DNA from: CBDIDH01 sp965277595
Lineage (GTDB): Bacteria > Planctomycetota > Planctomycetia > Isosphaerales > Isosphaeraceae
Assembly: GCA_965277595.1 (NCBI GenBank)
Contig: CBDIDH010000002.1
Location: forward strand, 3,348,001 to 3,412,000
DNA length: 64,000 nucleotides
Direction: 5' to 3'
In this document: in pieces, positions 24,531-32,706 of the stretch
Layout: each line of letters opens with the position of its first letter
Numbering within the stretch: position 1 is the stretch's first letter
The notes under the pieces: generated by a model
What the model was told of the DNA's origin: nothing
The model's input: the letters and a program-made list of their open reading frames with translations, nothing else
The model's database searches: none
Translations under genes and position numbers: made by a program

Positions 24531-25039
24531 TCGCCCTTGGCCTCGCCTTCATCCTCGCGGGGAAGGCCAGCCGCCGCCGCCACGGTTTTACCGACGGACG
24601 CACGCTCGACCTAGACCGACGGACGTTATATTCCCCCACTTACGACATCGCGGCGCGCCCCGACCGCATCGTGAAGGAGGACGGTTTCGCGGTTCCGGAA
24701 GAGCGCAAAGGCTCGCCCAGGGTTTACCCGTCGCATGTCGCCCAGCTCGGCGCACAGCTAATCGTCATGGAAGACGTGTACGGCATCCGCCCGCCATACG
24801 GCTATGTCATCACCGGCGACAGAGTAAGGCACAAAATACCGAATACGCCGGAGCTTCGGGAAATGGTGCTACGGTATGCCGCCGAAATCCGGGCGATGAA
24901 ACGCAACCCGCATCAGCCGATCCCGGTCAGGCAGCCGCCCGCGAAGTGTCGGGCGTGCGGGATGAGGGAGGGTTGCGGGCAGCGACAGGGCATGAAATCC
25001 ACGCGCCTGCACTTGTCCAGCGCCTGCACGGGGTTATGA
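24509..25039 (+). CDS. C-terminal half of split membrane Cas4-like nuclease
   Basis: 176 residues. An N-terminal transmembrane helix (2-18) is followed by K-A-S-R-R-R-H, so the nuclease part should be cytoplasmic. Then come A-R-P-D-R-I-V (D52), P-E-E-R-K (E65, K67), V-A-Q-L (Q79) and Y91, the PD-(D/E)XK core of Cas4, and the cysteines C147, C150 and C156 in C-R-A-C-G-M-R-E-G-C, the C-terminal iron-sulfur ligands. The missing first cysteine and histidine are in the preceding gene. It is likely a membrane-tethered DNA exonuclease if the halves assemble. Confidence 0.72.
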   Translation: MGYLLALIALGLAFILAGKASRRRHGFTDGRTLDLDRRTLYSPTYDIAARPDRIVKEDGFAVPEERKGSPRVYPSHVAQLGAQLIVMEDVYGIRPPYGYVITGDRVRHKIPNTPELREMVLRYAAEIRAMKRNPHQPIPVRQPPAKCRACGMREGCGQRQGMKSTRLHLSSACTGL

Positions 25040-25080
25040 TACTGACAGGACGTTCAGTATACCGCGAGAGGGCAACGGCC

Positions 25081-25368
25081 ATGAAACCCCGCATCGCCGA
25101 CCAGTTGAAGCAGATGGGCTACGAGGGCACCGTCGAAGATTTCCGTTCCACCGTCGCCGCCGTCAAGGCCGAGCTGTACGCCGATTGGACCGACGAAAGC
25201 TTGATCGTCACCCGCGACGAGGCCGGGCAGTTCTGCGCCGAGGTGCGCAAGCGGCTGGGAGCGCCGAGGCTGACTAGGCCGTTCATTTTGACGGCTCTCC
25301 TTGGGCTGAGGAAGAATCGGACCAGGCCGAAGCGTGTGGCTGTGAATCCGCATGGTCAAAACCGCTGA
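25081..25368 (+). CDS. Hypothetical protein (95 aa)
   Basis: 95 residues from the ATG at 25081; an upstream ATG at 25036 in the same frame is possible. The sequence has K-Q-M-G-Y-E-G-T-V-E-D-F and Y-A-D-W-T-D-E-S-L-I-V-T-R-D-E-A and is rich in charge with no membrane span. It follows the Cas4-like pair by 41 bases. I do not recognise the family; it may be an accessory of the nuclease. Confidence 0.5.
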   Translation: MKPRIADQLKQMGYEGTVEDFRSTVAAVKAELYADWTDESLIVTRDEAGQFCAEVRKRLGAPRLTRPFILTALLGLRKNRTRPKRVAVNPHGQNR

Positions 25369-25492
25369 CTTCTGGTAAGACGCCCCCGCTACCGGTAAAA
25401 TCGGGCAGGATTTGGATTTTTTGGTTCGTAAGCGCGGAAAATCCGCGCAAAAGCCTACAAAGCGGGTTAGAATTTGGCCGGAGGCGACTACC

Positions 25493-26752
25493 ATGCTCAT
25501 CGAATTCCGAGTCGAGAATCATCGCTCGATCCGCGATGAGCAGATTATGACCATGGAGGCTGGAAGGGGCGGCGGCATTGACGACTCAAGGCCCCGCCTC
25601 GTTCCTGGTTGTGCAAAAAAAATCCTGCCCGTTGCCGCTCTCTACGGCGCAAATGCAAGCGGCAAGAGTAACGTTCTGGCGGCACTGACCTTCATGAAGG
25701 AGGCCGTGATTCAATCTTTCCGAAACTGGGCACCTGATGAGGGAATCCCGCAAGACCCCTTCGCATGGGGGCAGAAGCAAGTCGAGCCATCCTTATTCGA
25801 AGTCGAGATCGTTATCGACGGCACTCGCTACCGGTACGGTTTTAGACTCAATGCACAAACATTTCTTGAGGAATGGTTGTTTTCCTGGCCAAATGGTAAG
25901 AAACAGGTTTGGCTCGAACGGGATGTGGCCGGTTTCAAGTTTGGTGACAATTTGAGGGGGGAAAACAAGGTCATTGAAGAGGTGACCCGACCCAACGCAC
26001 TATTCCTCTCTGCCGCCGCTCAGCTCAAGCACCCACAGCTGTCCCCCCTGTATTCGTGGTTCGCGAACGTCGCGACGATCAACCTGCCGGGGCGCAGGCT
26101 GTTCGGTGGCTTGAGCAACTCGGAATACGCAATCGCAAACATGCTAGATGAATCAATTCAGCCTACATTATTCGGTCAAGACGATGCACCCGATACCATG
26201 GTGAGTCGGTTCAAGTCGCTGCTCAAGAATGCGGACATCGGCATCGTGGACGTGAGGGCCGTTAGGAAGGAGCAGGGGCCGAGGGCACGCCCTTTCCGAT
26301 TCGAACTTAAACATCAAAGCGAATCGGACAACGCTTGGTTACCACTGGAGGATGAGTCGCGTGGCACGAGGACTCTATTTCTGCTCGCACTCCCGGTGCT
26401 GCGGTCAATAAATCGCGGGAGCCTGATGCTCGTTGACGAACTTGAATCCAGCATGCACCCGAATCTCGCGGATCACATAGTCCGGCAGTTCAACGACCCG
26501 GAGGCCAACACCCGCAACGCCCAGTTGATTTTTGCGACGCACGACACGAACCTGCTTGGTGTACTGGACGGAGAGCCCGCATTGAGGCGTGACCAAATCT
26601 GGCTAACCGAGAAAGACCCGACCGGGGCGACGGTTCTCTACCCCCTCACCGACTTCAAGCCACGCAAGGACGAAAACATTGAGCGGGGCTACGTCCAAGG
26701 TCGGTTCGGAGCAATCCCGTACCTCGGCAACTTCCGAATCCCGGCGGGGTAA
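25493..26752 (+). CDS. RloA / AbiLi-like AAA15 ATPase
   Basis: 419 residues. An F-R-V-E-N-H-R-S-I start is followed by Walker A G-A-N-A-S-G-K-S near 52-59 and later Walker B L-M-L-V-D-E-L-E-S-S-M-H-P near 311, the layout of AAA15/AAA21 (OLD-like, RloA) ATPases. The next gene encodes an RloB TOPRIM-type protein six bases downstream, so the pair resembles the AbiL/RloAB phage-defence system, in which the ATPase is thought to sense and the partner to act. A GGAGG site precedes the ATG. A prophage carrying defence genes against rivals fits the setting. Confidence 0.85.
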   Translation: MLIEFRVENHRSIRDEQIMTMEAGRGGGIDDSRPRLVPGCAKKILPVAALYGANASGKSNVLAALTFMKEAVIQSFRNWAPDEGIPQDPFAWGQKQVEPSLFEVEIVIDGTRYRYGFRLNAQTFLEEWLFSWPNGKKQVWLERDVAGFKFGDNLRGENKVIEEVTRPNALFLSAAAQLKHPQLSPLYSWFANVATINLPGRRLFGGLSNSEYAIANMLDESIQPTLFGQDDAPDTMVSRFKSLLKNADIGIVDVRAVRKEQGPRARPFRFELKHQSESDNAWLPLEDESRGTRTLFLLALPVLRSINRGSLMLVDELESSMHPNLADHIVRQFNDPEANTRNAQLIFATHDTNLLGVLDGEPALRRDQIWLTEKDPTGATVLYPLTDFKPRKDENIERGYVQGRFGAIPYLGNFRIPAG

Positions 26753-26758
26753 GGGTCG

Positions 26759-27436
26759 ATGAGCGATTCGTCGGGCCGCAATCGCTACAGAAGACCCGCG
26801 CGTCGGCAGCCGTACCGCGACCCTCGCCCAAAACTGCTCATCGTGTGCGAGGGTGAAAACACCGAGACACAATATTTCAACAAATTCGCCGAATTTCATC
26901 GCAATTCGCTGGTCAAGGTTGAGGTCGCGACGGAGCACGATAAGGCCCTTGCTGCCGTGAGGATAGCAAAGAAATTAAAAGACAAGGCCATCGCTTCGGC
27001 AAAACAGGAAGGAGATAAAAATCTTAGATATAATTCGGTGTGGTGTGTGTTCGACAAGGACGATCATCCCTACGTGGCCGAAGCCATATTAATGGCGAAG
27101 AAGAATAATATTAAAATTGCCCTTTCAAATCCATGTTTCGAACTCTGGCTCATATTGCATTTGAGAGAATCCCCGGGCACGAAGCATCGACACAAGATGC
27201 AAGAATTGCTGAAGAAACTTGTGATCGATTATGACAAAAATGTTGAATACGAGGACTACCGACCCGGCTACGAAAATGCGGTGGTGCGGGCGAAGAAACT
27301 GGACGCCCTTGCCGAGGAAGTCGGCGAGCCTGGCAGGAATCCAACGACGGGGGTTTACAATCTGACGGAGGCCATTTTGCCGCCGAAGCAGAAAAAGAAG
27401 CCGAAGAAACCTCGGCGGACCCACGATTCTTCTTGA
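26759..27436 (+). CDS. RloB / AbiLii-like TOPRIM-type nuclease
   Basis: 225 residues. A basic arginine-rich leader (1-25) precedes L-L-I-V-C-E-G-E-N-T-E-T-Q-Y-F (Glu31), then V-F-D-K-D-D-H-P (D99, D101, D102) and N-P-C-F-E-L-W-L. These are the TOPRIM-like E and D-x-D motifs of the RloB family, the presumed effector nuclease partner of RloA. The C-terminus is very lysine and proline rich. The gene is AT-richer than its neighbours (27000-27250), which suggests recent transfer of the pair. Confidence 0.85.
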   Translation: MSDSSGRNRYRRPARRQPYRDPRPKLLIVCEGENTETQYFNKFAEFHRNSLVKVEVATEHDKALAAVRIAKKLKDKAIASAKQEGDKNLRYNSVWCVFDKDDHPYVAEAILMAKKNNIKIALSNPCFELWLILHLRESPGTKHRHKMQELLKKLVIDYDKNVEYEDYRPGYENAVVRAKKLDALAEEVGEPGRNPTTGVYNLTEAILPPKQKKKPKKPRRTHDSS

Positions 27437-27462
27437 GGCTGACCTCGGCGCACGGTCTCTGC

Positions 27463-27510
27463 CACCTGGCCGGGGAATTCGCCCGTCTGAATTTCCCAAA
27501 AGCCGCGTAG
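27463..27510 (+). pseudogene. AP2/HNH C-terminal remnant after RloB
   Basis: In the frame ending at TAG 27508-27510 the bases read H-L-A-G-E-F-A-R-L-N-F-P-K-A-A. The intact HNH-AP2 gene 580 bases downstream ends L-A-G-E-F-A-R-L-N, an 9-residue match. This suggests a second endonuclease gene was truncated here when the RloAB pair was inserted. Confidence 0.6.
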
Positions 27511-27548
27511 CGGGCGGTTTACGGCACCGGCAACCGCTCCTAGATCCT

Positions 27549-27577
27549 GTGCAGGAAAGTGCAGGAAAATCCCTGCA
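27549..27577 (+). repeat. Tandem GTGCAGGAAA repeat with inverted half
   Basis: GTGCAGGAAA occurs twice in tandem (27549-27558, 27559-27568). The second copy also forms an inverted pair, TGCAGG with CCTGCA (27560-27577). It stands about 45 bases before the HNH gene and could be an operator for it, which is conjecture. Confidence 0.4.
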
Positions 27578-27621
27578 AAGAATACGTTGACTTTGATGTT
27601 AGTCCATACTAGCATCCGCAC

Positions 27622-28083
27622 ATGGATGTGCAGCTTACACAGGGCAAGATTGCCCAAATTGACGACGCTGATTGGGCGCTGGTCAGCCAATACAAATGGC
27701 ACGCCGCTCGATGGAAAGAGGGCAACCGCGAATGGTGGTATGCCTTGACCAACATCGGTGGCCGCAAGGTGAGGATGCACCATCTGCTGACGGGGAAGAA
27801 TCTGGTCGATCACCGGGACGGCGATGGTCTGAATAACCGGCGGGAGAATTTGCGTCCATGCACGCAGGCGCAGAACATGGCGAACACCTCCAGCCGAGGC
27901 GGCACCAGTCGTCACAAAGGCGTATCGTGGCGGTCGGGAAAGAATAAATGGGGAGTGGCATTTAGCTGGGAAGGCCGGACACATTTCGTCGGTTACTTCC
28001 ACGACGAATCAGTAGCCGCTCTCGCCTACAACGAGGCCATCTTACCCTTGGCTGGTGAGTTCGCCCGGTTGAACGTCCTTTGA
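27622..28083 (+). CDS. HNH endonuclease with AP2 DNA-binding domain
   Basis: 153 residues. The HNH part has M-H-H-L-L, L-V-D-H-R-D-G-D-G-L-N-N-R-R-E-N-L-R and C-T-Q-A-Q-N (about 50-95). An AP2-like domain follows, with K-G-V-S-W-R, K-W-G-V-A-F and Y-F-H-D-E-S-V-A-A-L-A-Y-N-E-A, ending L-A-G-E-F-A-R-L-N. Such proteins are free-standing homing endonucleases common in phages. It is the last element gene before the tRNA. Confidence 0.88.
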   Translation: MDVQLTQGKIAQIDDADWALVSQYKWHAARWKEGNREWWYALTNIGGRKVRMHHLLTGKNLVDHRDGDGLNNRRENLRPCTQAQNMANTSSRGGTSRHKGVSWRSGKNKWGVAFSWEGRTHFVGYFHDESVAALAYNEAILPLAGEFARLNVL

Positions 28084-28085
28084 CC

Positions 28086-28115
28086 TTGAAGCCTTCCGGT
28101 TTTTCGGGTTATAAT
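28086..28115 (+). promoter_or_regulatory. Candidate sigma-70 promoter upstream of tRNA-Gln
   Basis: TTGAAG at 28086-28091 and a perfect TATAAT at 28110-28115 with an 18-base spacer. It would start near 28122, about 115 bases before the tRNA, and is the best -10 box noted in the region. It may drive the tRNA or a short leader. Confidence 0.45.
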
Positions 28116-28128
28116 AGAATCAGCCATC

Positions 28129-28169
28129 CGGCACCCTTCGGCACCCTAACCCTTGAAAACGGTGCCGAA
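28129..28169 (+). repeat. Direct and inverted repeats beside tRNA-Gln (candidate attachment region)
   Basis: CGGCACCC is repeated directly at 28129-28136 and 28139-28146. TTCGGCACC (28137-28145) also pairs with GGTGCCGAA (28161-28169) in a 9-base stem with a 15-base loop. Such clusters next to a tRNA can be integrase arm sites, but an RNA hairpin is an equal alternative. Confidence 0.4.
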
Positions 28170-28199
28170 ATGAGTGAAATCATGGGAACGGTGAGAAGG

Positions 28200-28220
28200 A
28201 AAAACCCGCGGATTCGCGGG
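28200..28220 (-). terminator. Possible terminator read on the minus strand
   Basis: CCCGCG (28205-28210) pairs with CGCGGG (28215-28220) around GATT, with five As on the plus side, that is a T run on the minus strand. It would stop minus-strand transcription coming from the right, isolating the element from the chromosome. Confidence 0.45.
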
Positions 28221-28235
28221 GGAAAACGCAGAAAA

Positions 28236-28306
28236 TGGGGATTGGTGTAACGGTAGCACGCTTGACTCTGAATCAAGTAGTCTAGGTTCGAATCCTAGAT
28301 CCCCAG
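28236..28306 (+). tRNA. tRNA-Gln (anticodon CTG)
   Basis: The cloverleaf is complete: acceptor TGGGGAT with ATCCCCA (28236-28242, 28299-28305), a D-arm with GGTGTAACGGTAGCAC, anticodon stem CTTGA/TCAAG with loop CTCTGAA (CTG at 28268-28270), and a T-arm TAGGTTCGAATCCTA. CCA is not encoded. It marks the likely right edge of the element, since phages often integrate at tRNA genes. Confidence 0.95.
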
Positions 28307-28680
28307 CTACGCCATCGAGTTGAAGCAAATCGACATACGATTCGAAAGCCACCCCCAATTGCCGAATTCTGGGGCGGGTTATCCAACACGTCGGGCTAGC
28401 GTCCTATGGTTGGGATGCGGTTTTCCGTATCCGCAATTTTCAGGAGCAACGCCCTTGGCCTATCACGAATTCGACCCAGCCAGCGAATTCTAACGGATCT
28501 GTTTCCTGACACCCCGTCGGAGGGCAAGCGGTACAGGCGTTCCCGCAAGCTCAAGATCACGGAGGAAGAATGGGCAGACGCTGTTTGCGGCTGGATTCCG
28601 GGACTTGGCGCGGGGAGTGACTTTGGTCCCTGAAGGCGTGGAACCCTGCCATTTCAGCCTCAGCGGCTGGAATTGATCGT
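28307..28680. other. Region after tRNA without recognisable gene
   Basis: About 370 bases between tRNA-Gln and the transposase relic. A reading frame at 28406-28633 is open but has no family features or ribosome site. Nothing else is supported; it may be decayed mobile DNA. Confidence 0.5.
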
Positions 28681-29011
28681 CTAAAAAGAGCCTACCCGGA
28701 TCGGGCTGGCGGCGGCGGACGGCACAAGTTCATCGGCGAAGACGGCCCGCGGTTCGGCCTGGACATCGTCGTGAGCCCAGGGAGCGATGTTGATGAAATT
28801 CCGAGTCGCCGAGACCTGGCCGTCGCCGACGTTCAAGGCGATCGGCTCGATGATCTTGCGTTCGAGGCAGACCCTCAGTCCTTTGACGTAGGTGAGGGCG
28901 TGATCTTGGGTCCGCGGTTTGCCGAAGAGTGGGGCGAATCGGTCGTGAAATTGCACATTCTTGCTCGGCCGCGGCCCGCACTTCGTCCTTGGTCATGAAG
29001 GATGTCTCCAT
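28681..29011 (-). pseudogene. IS701-family transposase N-terminal remnant (frameshifted)
   Basis: The minus strand begins M-T-K-D-E-V-R-A-A-A-E-Q, then shifts frame near 28957-28965 and continues F-H-D-R-F-A-P-L-F-G-K and E-R-K-I-I-E-P-I-A-L-N-V-G, with P-W-A-H-D-D-V-Q-A-E and V-P-S-A-A-A-S-P-I. This is the N-terminal quarter of an IS701-type transposase. The catalytic DDE part is absent because the frame ends at 28681, so it is an inactive fragment. Confidence 0.78.
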
Positions 29012-29412
29012 CGCGGTGAGGCACCCAAAGTAGGGCCGGCACGTCGCTCAACCACCAACCTTCAGATGAGCGACGGAACACGTCGAAATGGGGGAGGCGC
29101 AGCTTGAGCCGCGAGCGTCTGTAATACGACCGTGTCCAGGGACGGTCGTCAGGTTGAGACGCGACAGGCCGAAGTTTCAGGACATTGCCAACGAAAAGCT
29201 CGACAGGTCGCAAGCGGCGATTCACGCAGGGTAAATCGTCTGGAAGGCGCCCCCAACCCTGAGCCGGAACCGGTTACGGATTGTACTTCCGGAACCGCGC
29301 CGCTCGGGGAAATGGGGCCAGGATCAGGCTTCCGTTGTCAAATACGGGAGTGAACTCTGTCGCGACAACCGCATTTCATCAAAAGGCGTTCCCAAGGTTC
29401 TCCGCGACCTGC
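29012..29412. other. 400-base spacer before the RND operon end
   Basis: No gene recognised between the transposase relic and the RND permease stop. GC-rich short inverted stretches occur but there is no T tract, so no terminator can be named. Confidence 0.5.
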
Positions 29413-32400
29413 TTACTCCGCGACCGAGACATGGTCGCCGACGGGCTCGTGTGCGACATGGTTGCCGTTGAGGAAAACCTCAGTCAGAGGTTGATCTGTT
29501 TCGTCTTTGAGGAGGTAGCGCCCGTCGGAGATCTTTCCGAAGATGTAGTAGAGACCGGGAATGACCAGGACGCCAATCAAGGTGCCCACGAGCATCCCGC
29601 CGACCGCGGCGGTGCCAATGGTACGGTTTCCGATCGCGCCAGGACCGGTGGCAACGACCAGGGGAAGGAGACCGGCGATAAACGCGAAGGAGGTCATCAA
29701 AATTGGGCGGAACCGCAGCTTTCCTCCTTCAATGGCGGCCTCCTTGAGGCTCAGCCCTTCATTACGCCGTTGGACGGCAAACTCGACGATCAGAATCGCA
29801 TTCTTGCCGAGCAGGCCGACCAGCATGACAAGACCGATCTGTGCATAGACGTCGTTGGACAGACCCATCACGTCGAGGAACTGGAAGGAGCCGTAGATCC
29901 CGACCGGAAGCGAGAGGATCACGGCCAGCGGAATGATGAAACTCTCGTACTGACCGACCAGGACCAGGTAAACGAAGGCAACGACGATCAGGAAGATGTA
30001 AACCGCCAGGTTCCCTTTTGAAGCCTCGTCATACGAGAGACCTTCCCAGCCGAGTCCGTAACCAGGGGGCAACGTCTCCGCGGCAACCTCCTGGATCGCC
30101 TTGATCGCCTGACCACTACTGTAGCCAGGCGCCGGCGCGCCCTGGATCGCGGCGGAGGGGTACAGGTTGTAGCGGTTGATCTCGTTCAGGCCCTGCCGTT
30201 TCTTGATCGACATGAACGAGGAGTAGGGAACCATTTCCCCGTGATCGTTCTTGACGAACATGTTCTGGAGGTCTTCGGGATACCTCCGGAACTCCGGCGA
30301 AGCCTGGACGAAGACCTTGAAAAACTGGCCAAAGAGAATGAAGCCCTGCTCCCAGGTGCTGCCGACGACCACGGAAAGGTTGTCCATGGCTGTGCCGATC
30401 GAGACGCCCTTTTGCATGGCCACGTCATTGTTAATGACAAGTTCATATTGTGGGTAATTGCTCGCGAAGAAGGTGAAGAGACCTTTTACCTCCTTGCGTT
30501 TGGAGAGGGCGGCCATGAACTTGTCGGTCACCTCGCCAAGGCGCTGGTAATCCATCGTGTTGGTCTTGTCGAGAACACGAGTCGAGAAACCCCCCGCCGC
30601 GCCGAAGCCAGGGACCGCGGGGGGCTCAAAGAACTCAAGCTTGACGTTGGCCATCACCCGAGTCTTCTCGTCGAGTTCCTCGATGATCTGGCGCGAGGTC
30701 ATCGTGCGATCGGCCCAGGGCTTCAGGTTGATCAGGCAGGTTCCCGCGTTCGAGCCTCGTCCTTCGGTCAGAACCTCATAACCGGCCAACGACGAGACTG
30801 AGTTCACCCCCGGGATCTTCTTGGCGATCGCCTGTAGCTCTTGCGCCTTGGAGTTGGTGTACTCCAGTGTGGACCCGGGAGGCGTCTGGATAATTCCATA
30901 GATCATCCCCTGGTCCTCTAAGGGAATGAAGCCTGAGGGAAGACCAGAGTTGACAATGTAAATGGCCGTGCTGAAGCCCATGACCACAAACGAGGTCAAG
31001 GCGCGTCGCGTGACGATCCGGCGCAGGACGGACGCATATCCGCCCGTGACCCTCTCCACACCTCGGTCAAAGAGATGGAGTACCCAGGCCAGCGGACCAC
31101 GCTTCTTCACCTGCCCTGCTGTATGAGGCTTGAGAATCATCGCGCAGAGTACAGGCGTGAGTGTCAGGGCGACGACACCGGAGAGTACGATCGCGGTGGC
31201 CATTGTGAGGCCGAACTGGCGATAAAAAGTGCCGACCGGCCCGGTCATGAAGGTCACGGGAATGAAGACCGCCGTCATCACCATCGTGATGGCGATGATC
31301 GCGCCGCTGATCTCTTGAACGACCTCCATCGTCGCCCGATAGGGTGATAAATGCTTTTCGTGCATCTTGGCATGCACAGCCTCCACCACCACGATGGCGT
31401 CGTCGACCACAACTCCAATCGCCAGGACGAGCGCGAAGAGCGTGATCAGGTTAATCGAGAGGCCGAGCAAGAGCATGAAGAAAAAGGTGCCGATCAAGGA
31501 GACGGGAACCGCGAGGGTTGGAATCAAGGTTGATCGCCAGTCGCCCAGGAAGAGGAAGACCACCAGGGCCACCAGGACGAACGCCTCAAAGAGCGTGTGC
31601 AGCACCTTTTCAATCGAAGCTTCGAGAAACGCGGAGACGTCGTAGGTGACCGCGAAGTCCATCCCAGGAGGGAACGACTCCGCCTTGATCTCTTCGAGCT
31701 TCTTCTTGACCTCTTCAATGACAACGGCGGCGTTGGAGCCTGGTGTCTGCTTGAGGACGATGGCCGCCGAGGGATGGCCGTCCATGTCCGAGTATAGGTT
31801 GTAGTACGCAGCGCTCAGCTCAACCTTGGCAACGTCCTTGAGCCGCAGGATCTCGCCGTCAGGATTAGCCTTGAGAACGATATTTTCATATTGTTCCGGC
31901 TTGTTGTAGCGACCCACCCAGGTCAAGACGTATTCAACGGTCTGCGAGGTCCGTCCCGTCGCCTGTCCGAGCCGACCAGGAGAGCCGATCATGCTCTGCT
32001 GCGAGACGGCCTTCATGATGTCCTCGGACGAGACCTTGTAGGCTCGCATCCGGTCGAGGTTCAGCCAGACGCGCATCGCGTACTGGCGGCTGCCGAGGAT
32101 CGTCGCCGTGCCGACGCCGCGGACCCGCTTGATCTCGGGCAGCATGTTGACGAAGACGTAATTATAGAGAAAATTCTGGTCGACGCCCTCCTGCGTGCTG
32201 TAGACGTTCACATACATCAACATGCTCGTCATCATCTGCATGACGATGATTCCCTCGCGCTCGACGAGCGGAGGGAGACGATTTTTGACCATGTTGATTC
32301 GGTTGTTCACGTTCAGGACCGCGACGTTGGGGTCGGTGCCCGGCTCGAAGACGATCATGATCGTCGCCTCACCAGCGCTCGTGGCGGCGGAGGCCATGTA

Positions 32401-32628
32401 ACGCATGTCCTGAACGCCGTTGATGGCCTGTTCCAGAGGGATCAGGACCGAGTCAACGAGGACGTTGGCACTCGCCCCGGGATAGGCGACCGTGACCACG
32501 ACGCTCGGCGGCGCGACGGAGGGAAACTGGGAGATCGGCAGGGTCTTGATCGCCAGCATCCCCAGAAACAGGATGATCACCGAGATGACAATCGCCAGCG
32601 CCGGTCGATAAAGGATTTTTGCGAACAT
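29413..32628 (-). CDS. RND multidrug efflux permease, HAE1 (AcrB) family
   Basis: 1071 residues, the normal size for AcrB-like pumps with 12 membrane spans and two large periplasmic loops. It begins M-F-A-K-I-L-Y-R-P-A-L. It shows the proton-relay aspartates D409-D410 in G-V-V-V-D-D-A-I, the P-G-A-S-A-N motif near residue 50, F-I-P-L-E-D-Q-G early in the second half, and G-L-L-G-K-N-A-I-L-I-V-E-F in the second membrane block. It exports amphiphilic compounds with the adaptor encoded 78 bases upstream and the outer-membrane factor further up. Exact substrates are unknown. Confidence 0.95.
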   Translation of the reverse strand: MFAKILYRPALAIVISVIILFLGMLAIKTLPISQFPSVAPPSVVVTVAYPGASANVLVDSVLIPLEQAINGVQDMRYMASAATSAGEATIMIVFEPGTDPNVAVLNVNNRINMVKNRLPPLVEREGIIVMQMMTSMLMYVNVYSTQEGVDQNFLYNYVFVNMLPEIKRVRGVGTATILGSRQYAMRVWLNLDRMRAYKVSSEDIMKAVSQQSMIGSPGRLGQATGRTSQTVEYVLTWVGRYNKPEQYENIVLKANPDGEILRLKDVAKVELSAAYYNLYSDMDGHPSAAIVLKQTPGSNAAVVIEEVKKKLEEIKAESFPPGMDFAVTYDVSAFLEASIEKVLHTLFEAFVLVALVVFLFLGDWRSTLIPTLAVPVSLIGTFFFMLLLGLSINLITLFALVLAIGVVVDDAIVVVEAVHAKMHEKHLSPYRATMEVVQEISGAIIAITMVMTAVFIPVTFMTGPVGTFYRQFGLTMATAIVLSGVVALTLTPVLCAMILKPHTAGQVKKRGPLAWVLHLFDRGVERVTGGYASVLRRIVTRRALTSFVVMGFSTAIYIVNSGLPSGFIPLEDQGMIYGIIQTPPGSTLEYTNSKAQELQAIAKKIPGVNSVSSLAGYEVLTEGRGSNAGTCLINLKPWADRTMTSRQIIEELDEKTRVMANVKLEFFEPPAVPGFGAAGGFSTRVLDKTNTMDYQRLGEVTDKFMAALSKRKEVKGLFTFFASNYPQYELVINNDVAMQKGVSIGTAMDNLSVVVGSTWEQGFILFGQFFKVFVQASPEFRRYPEDLQNMFVKNDHGEMVPYSSFMSIKKRQGLNEINRYNLYPSAAIQGAPAPGYSSGQAIKAIQEVAAETLPPGYGLGWEGLSYDEASKGNLAVYIFLIVVAFVYLVLVGQYESFIIPLAVILSLPVGIYGSFQFLDVMGLSNDVYAQIGLVMLVGLLGKNAILIVEFAVQRRNEGLSLKEAAIEGGKLRFRPILMTSFAFIAGLLPLVVATGPGAIGNRTIGTAAVGGMLVGTLIGVLVIPGLYYIFGKISDGRYLLKDETDQPLTEVFLNGNHVAHEPVGDHVSVAE

Positions 32629-32706
32629 GGTTATGAAATCATCCGATTGGGTGAATTTTCATGCCGGGAGAGATTGTGAGGTTGGTTCCTTACCGGGAGG
32701 CGGTCG

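Larger units (their letters stand above)
1..28306. mobile_element. Right part of a contractile-tailed prophage / integrative element
   Basis: All genes from the left edge to the HNH gene at 28 kb lie on the + strand, mostly with 1-4 base overlaps. They form a myovirus tail, fibre and lysis block followed by accessory and defence cargo. The right boundary is inferred from tRNA-Gln and its flanking repeats; on the other side the content changes to ordinary chromosomal genes on both strands. Head genes, terminase and integrase are not in the window, so an intact phage cannot be told from a tailocin-like remnant. The spanins and endolysin favour a phage or a lysis-released particle. The left end is outside the window. 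Confidence 0.8.

Noticed and set aside
24285..25039. A CRISPR-Cas locus because of the Cas4-like genes
   Set aside because: No regularly spaced repeats or other cas genes in the window; the Cas4 similarity is to the nuclease fold only.
27370..27510. RloB continuing into the AP2-like relic as one fused protein
   Set aside because: The relic is in a different frame and RloB has its own stop at 27434-27436; only an apparent E-A-I-L-P resemblance prompted the idea.
28146..28358. Minus-strand frame across the tRNA-Gln
   Set aside because: It reads through the tRNA, whose cloverleaf is complete; such frames are commonly mis-annotated.
28406..28633. Plus-strand frame after the tRNA
   Set aside because: No ribosome site, family motif or coding context; left as empty spacer.
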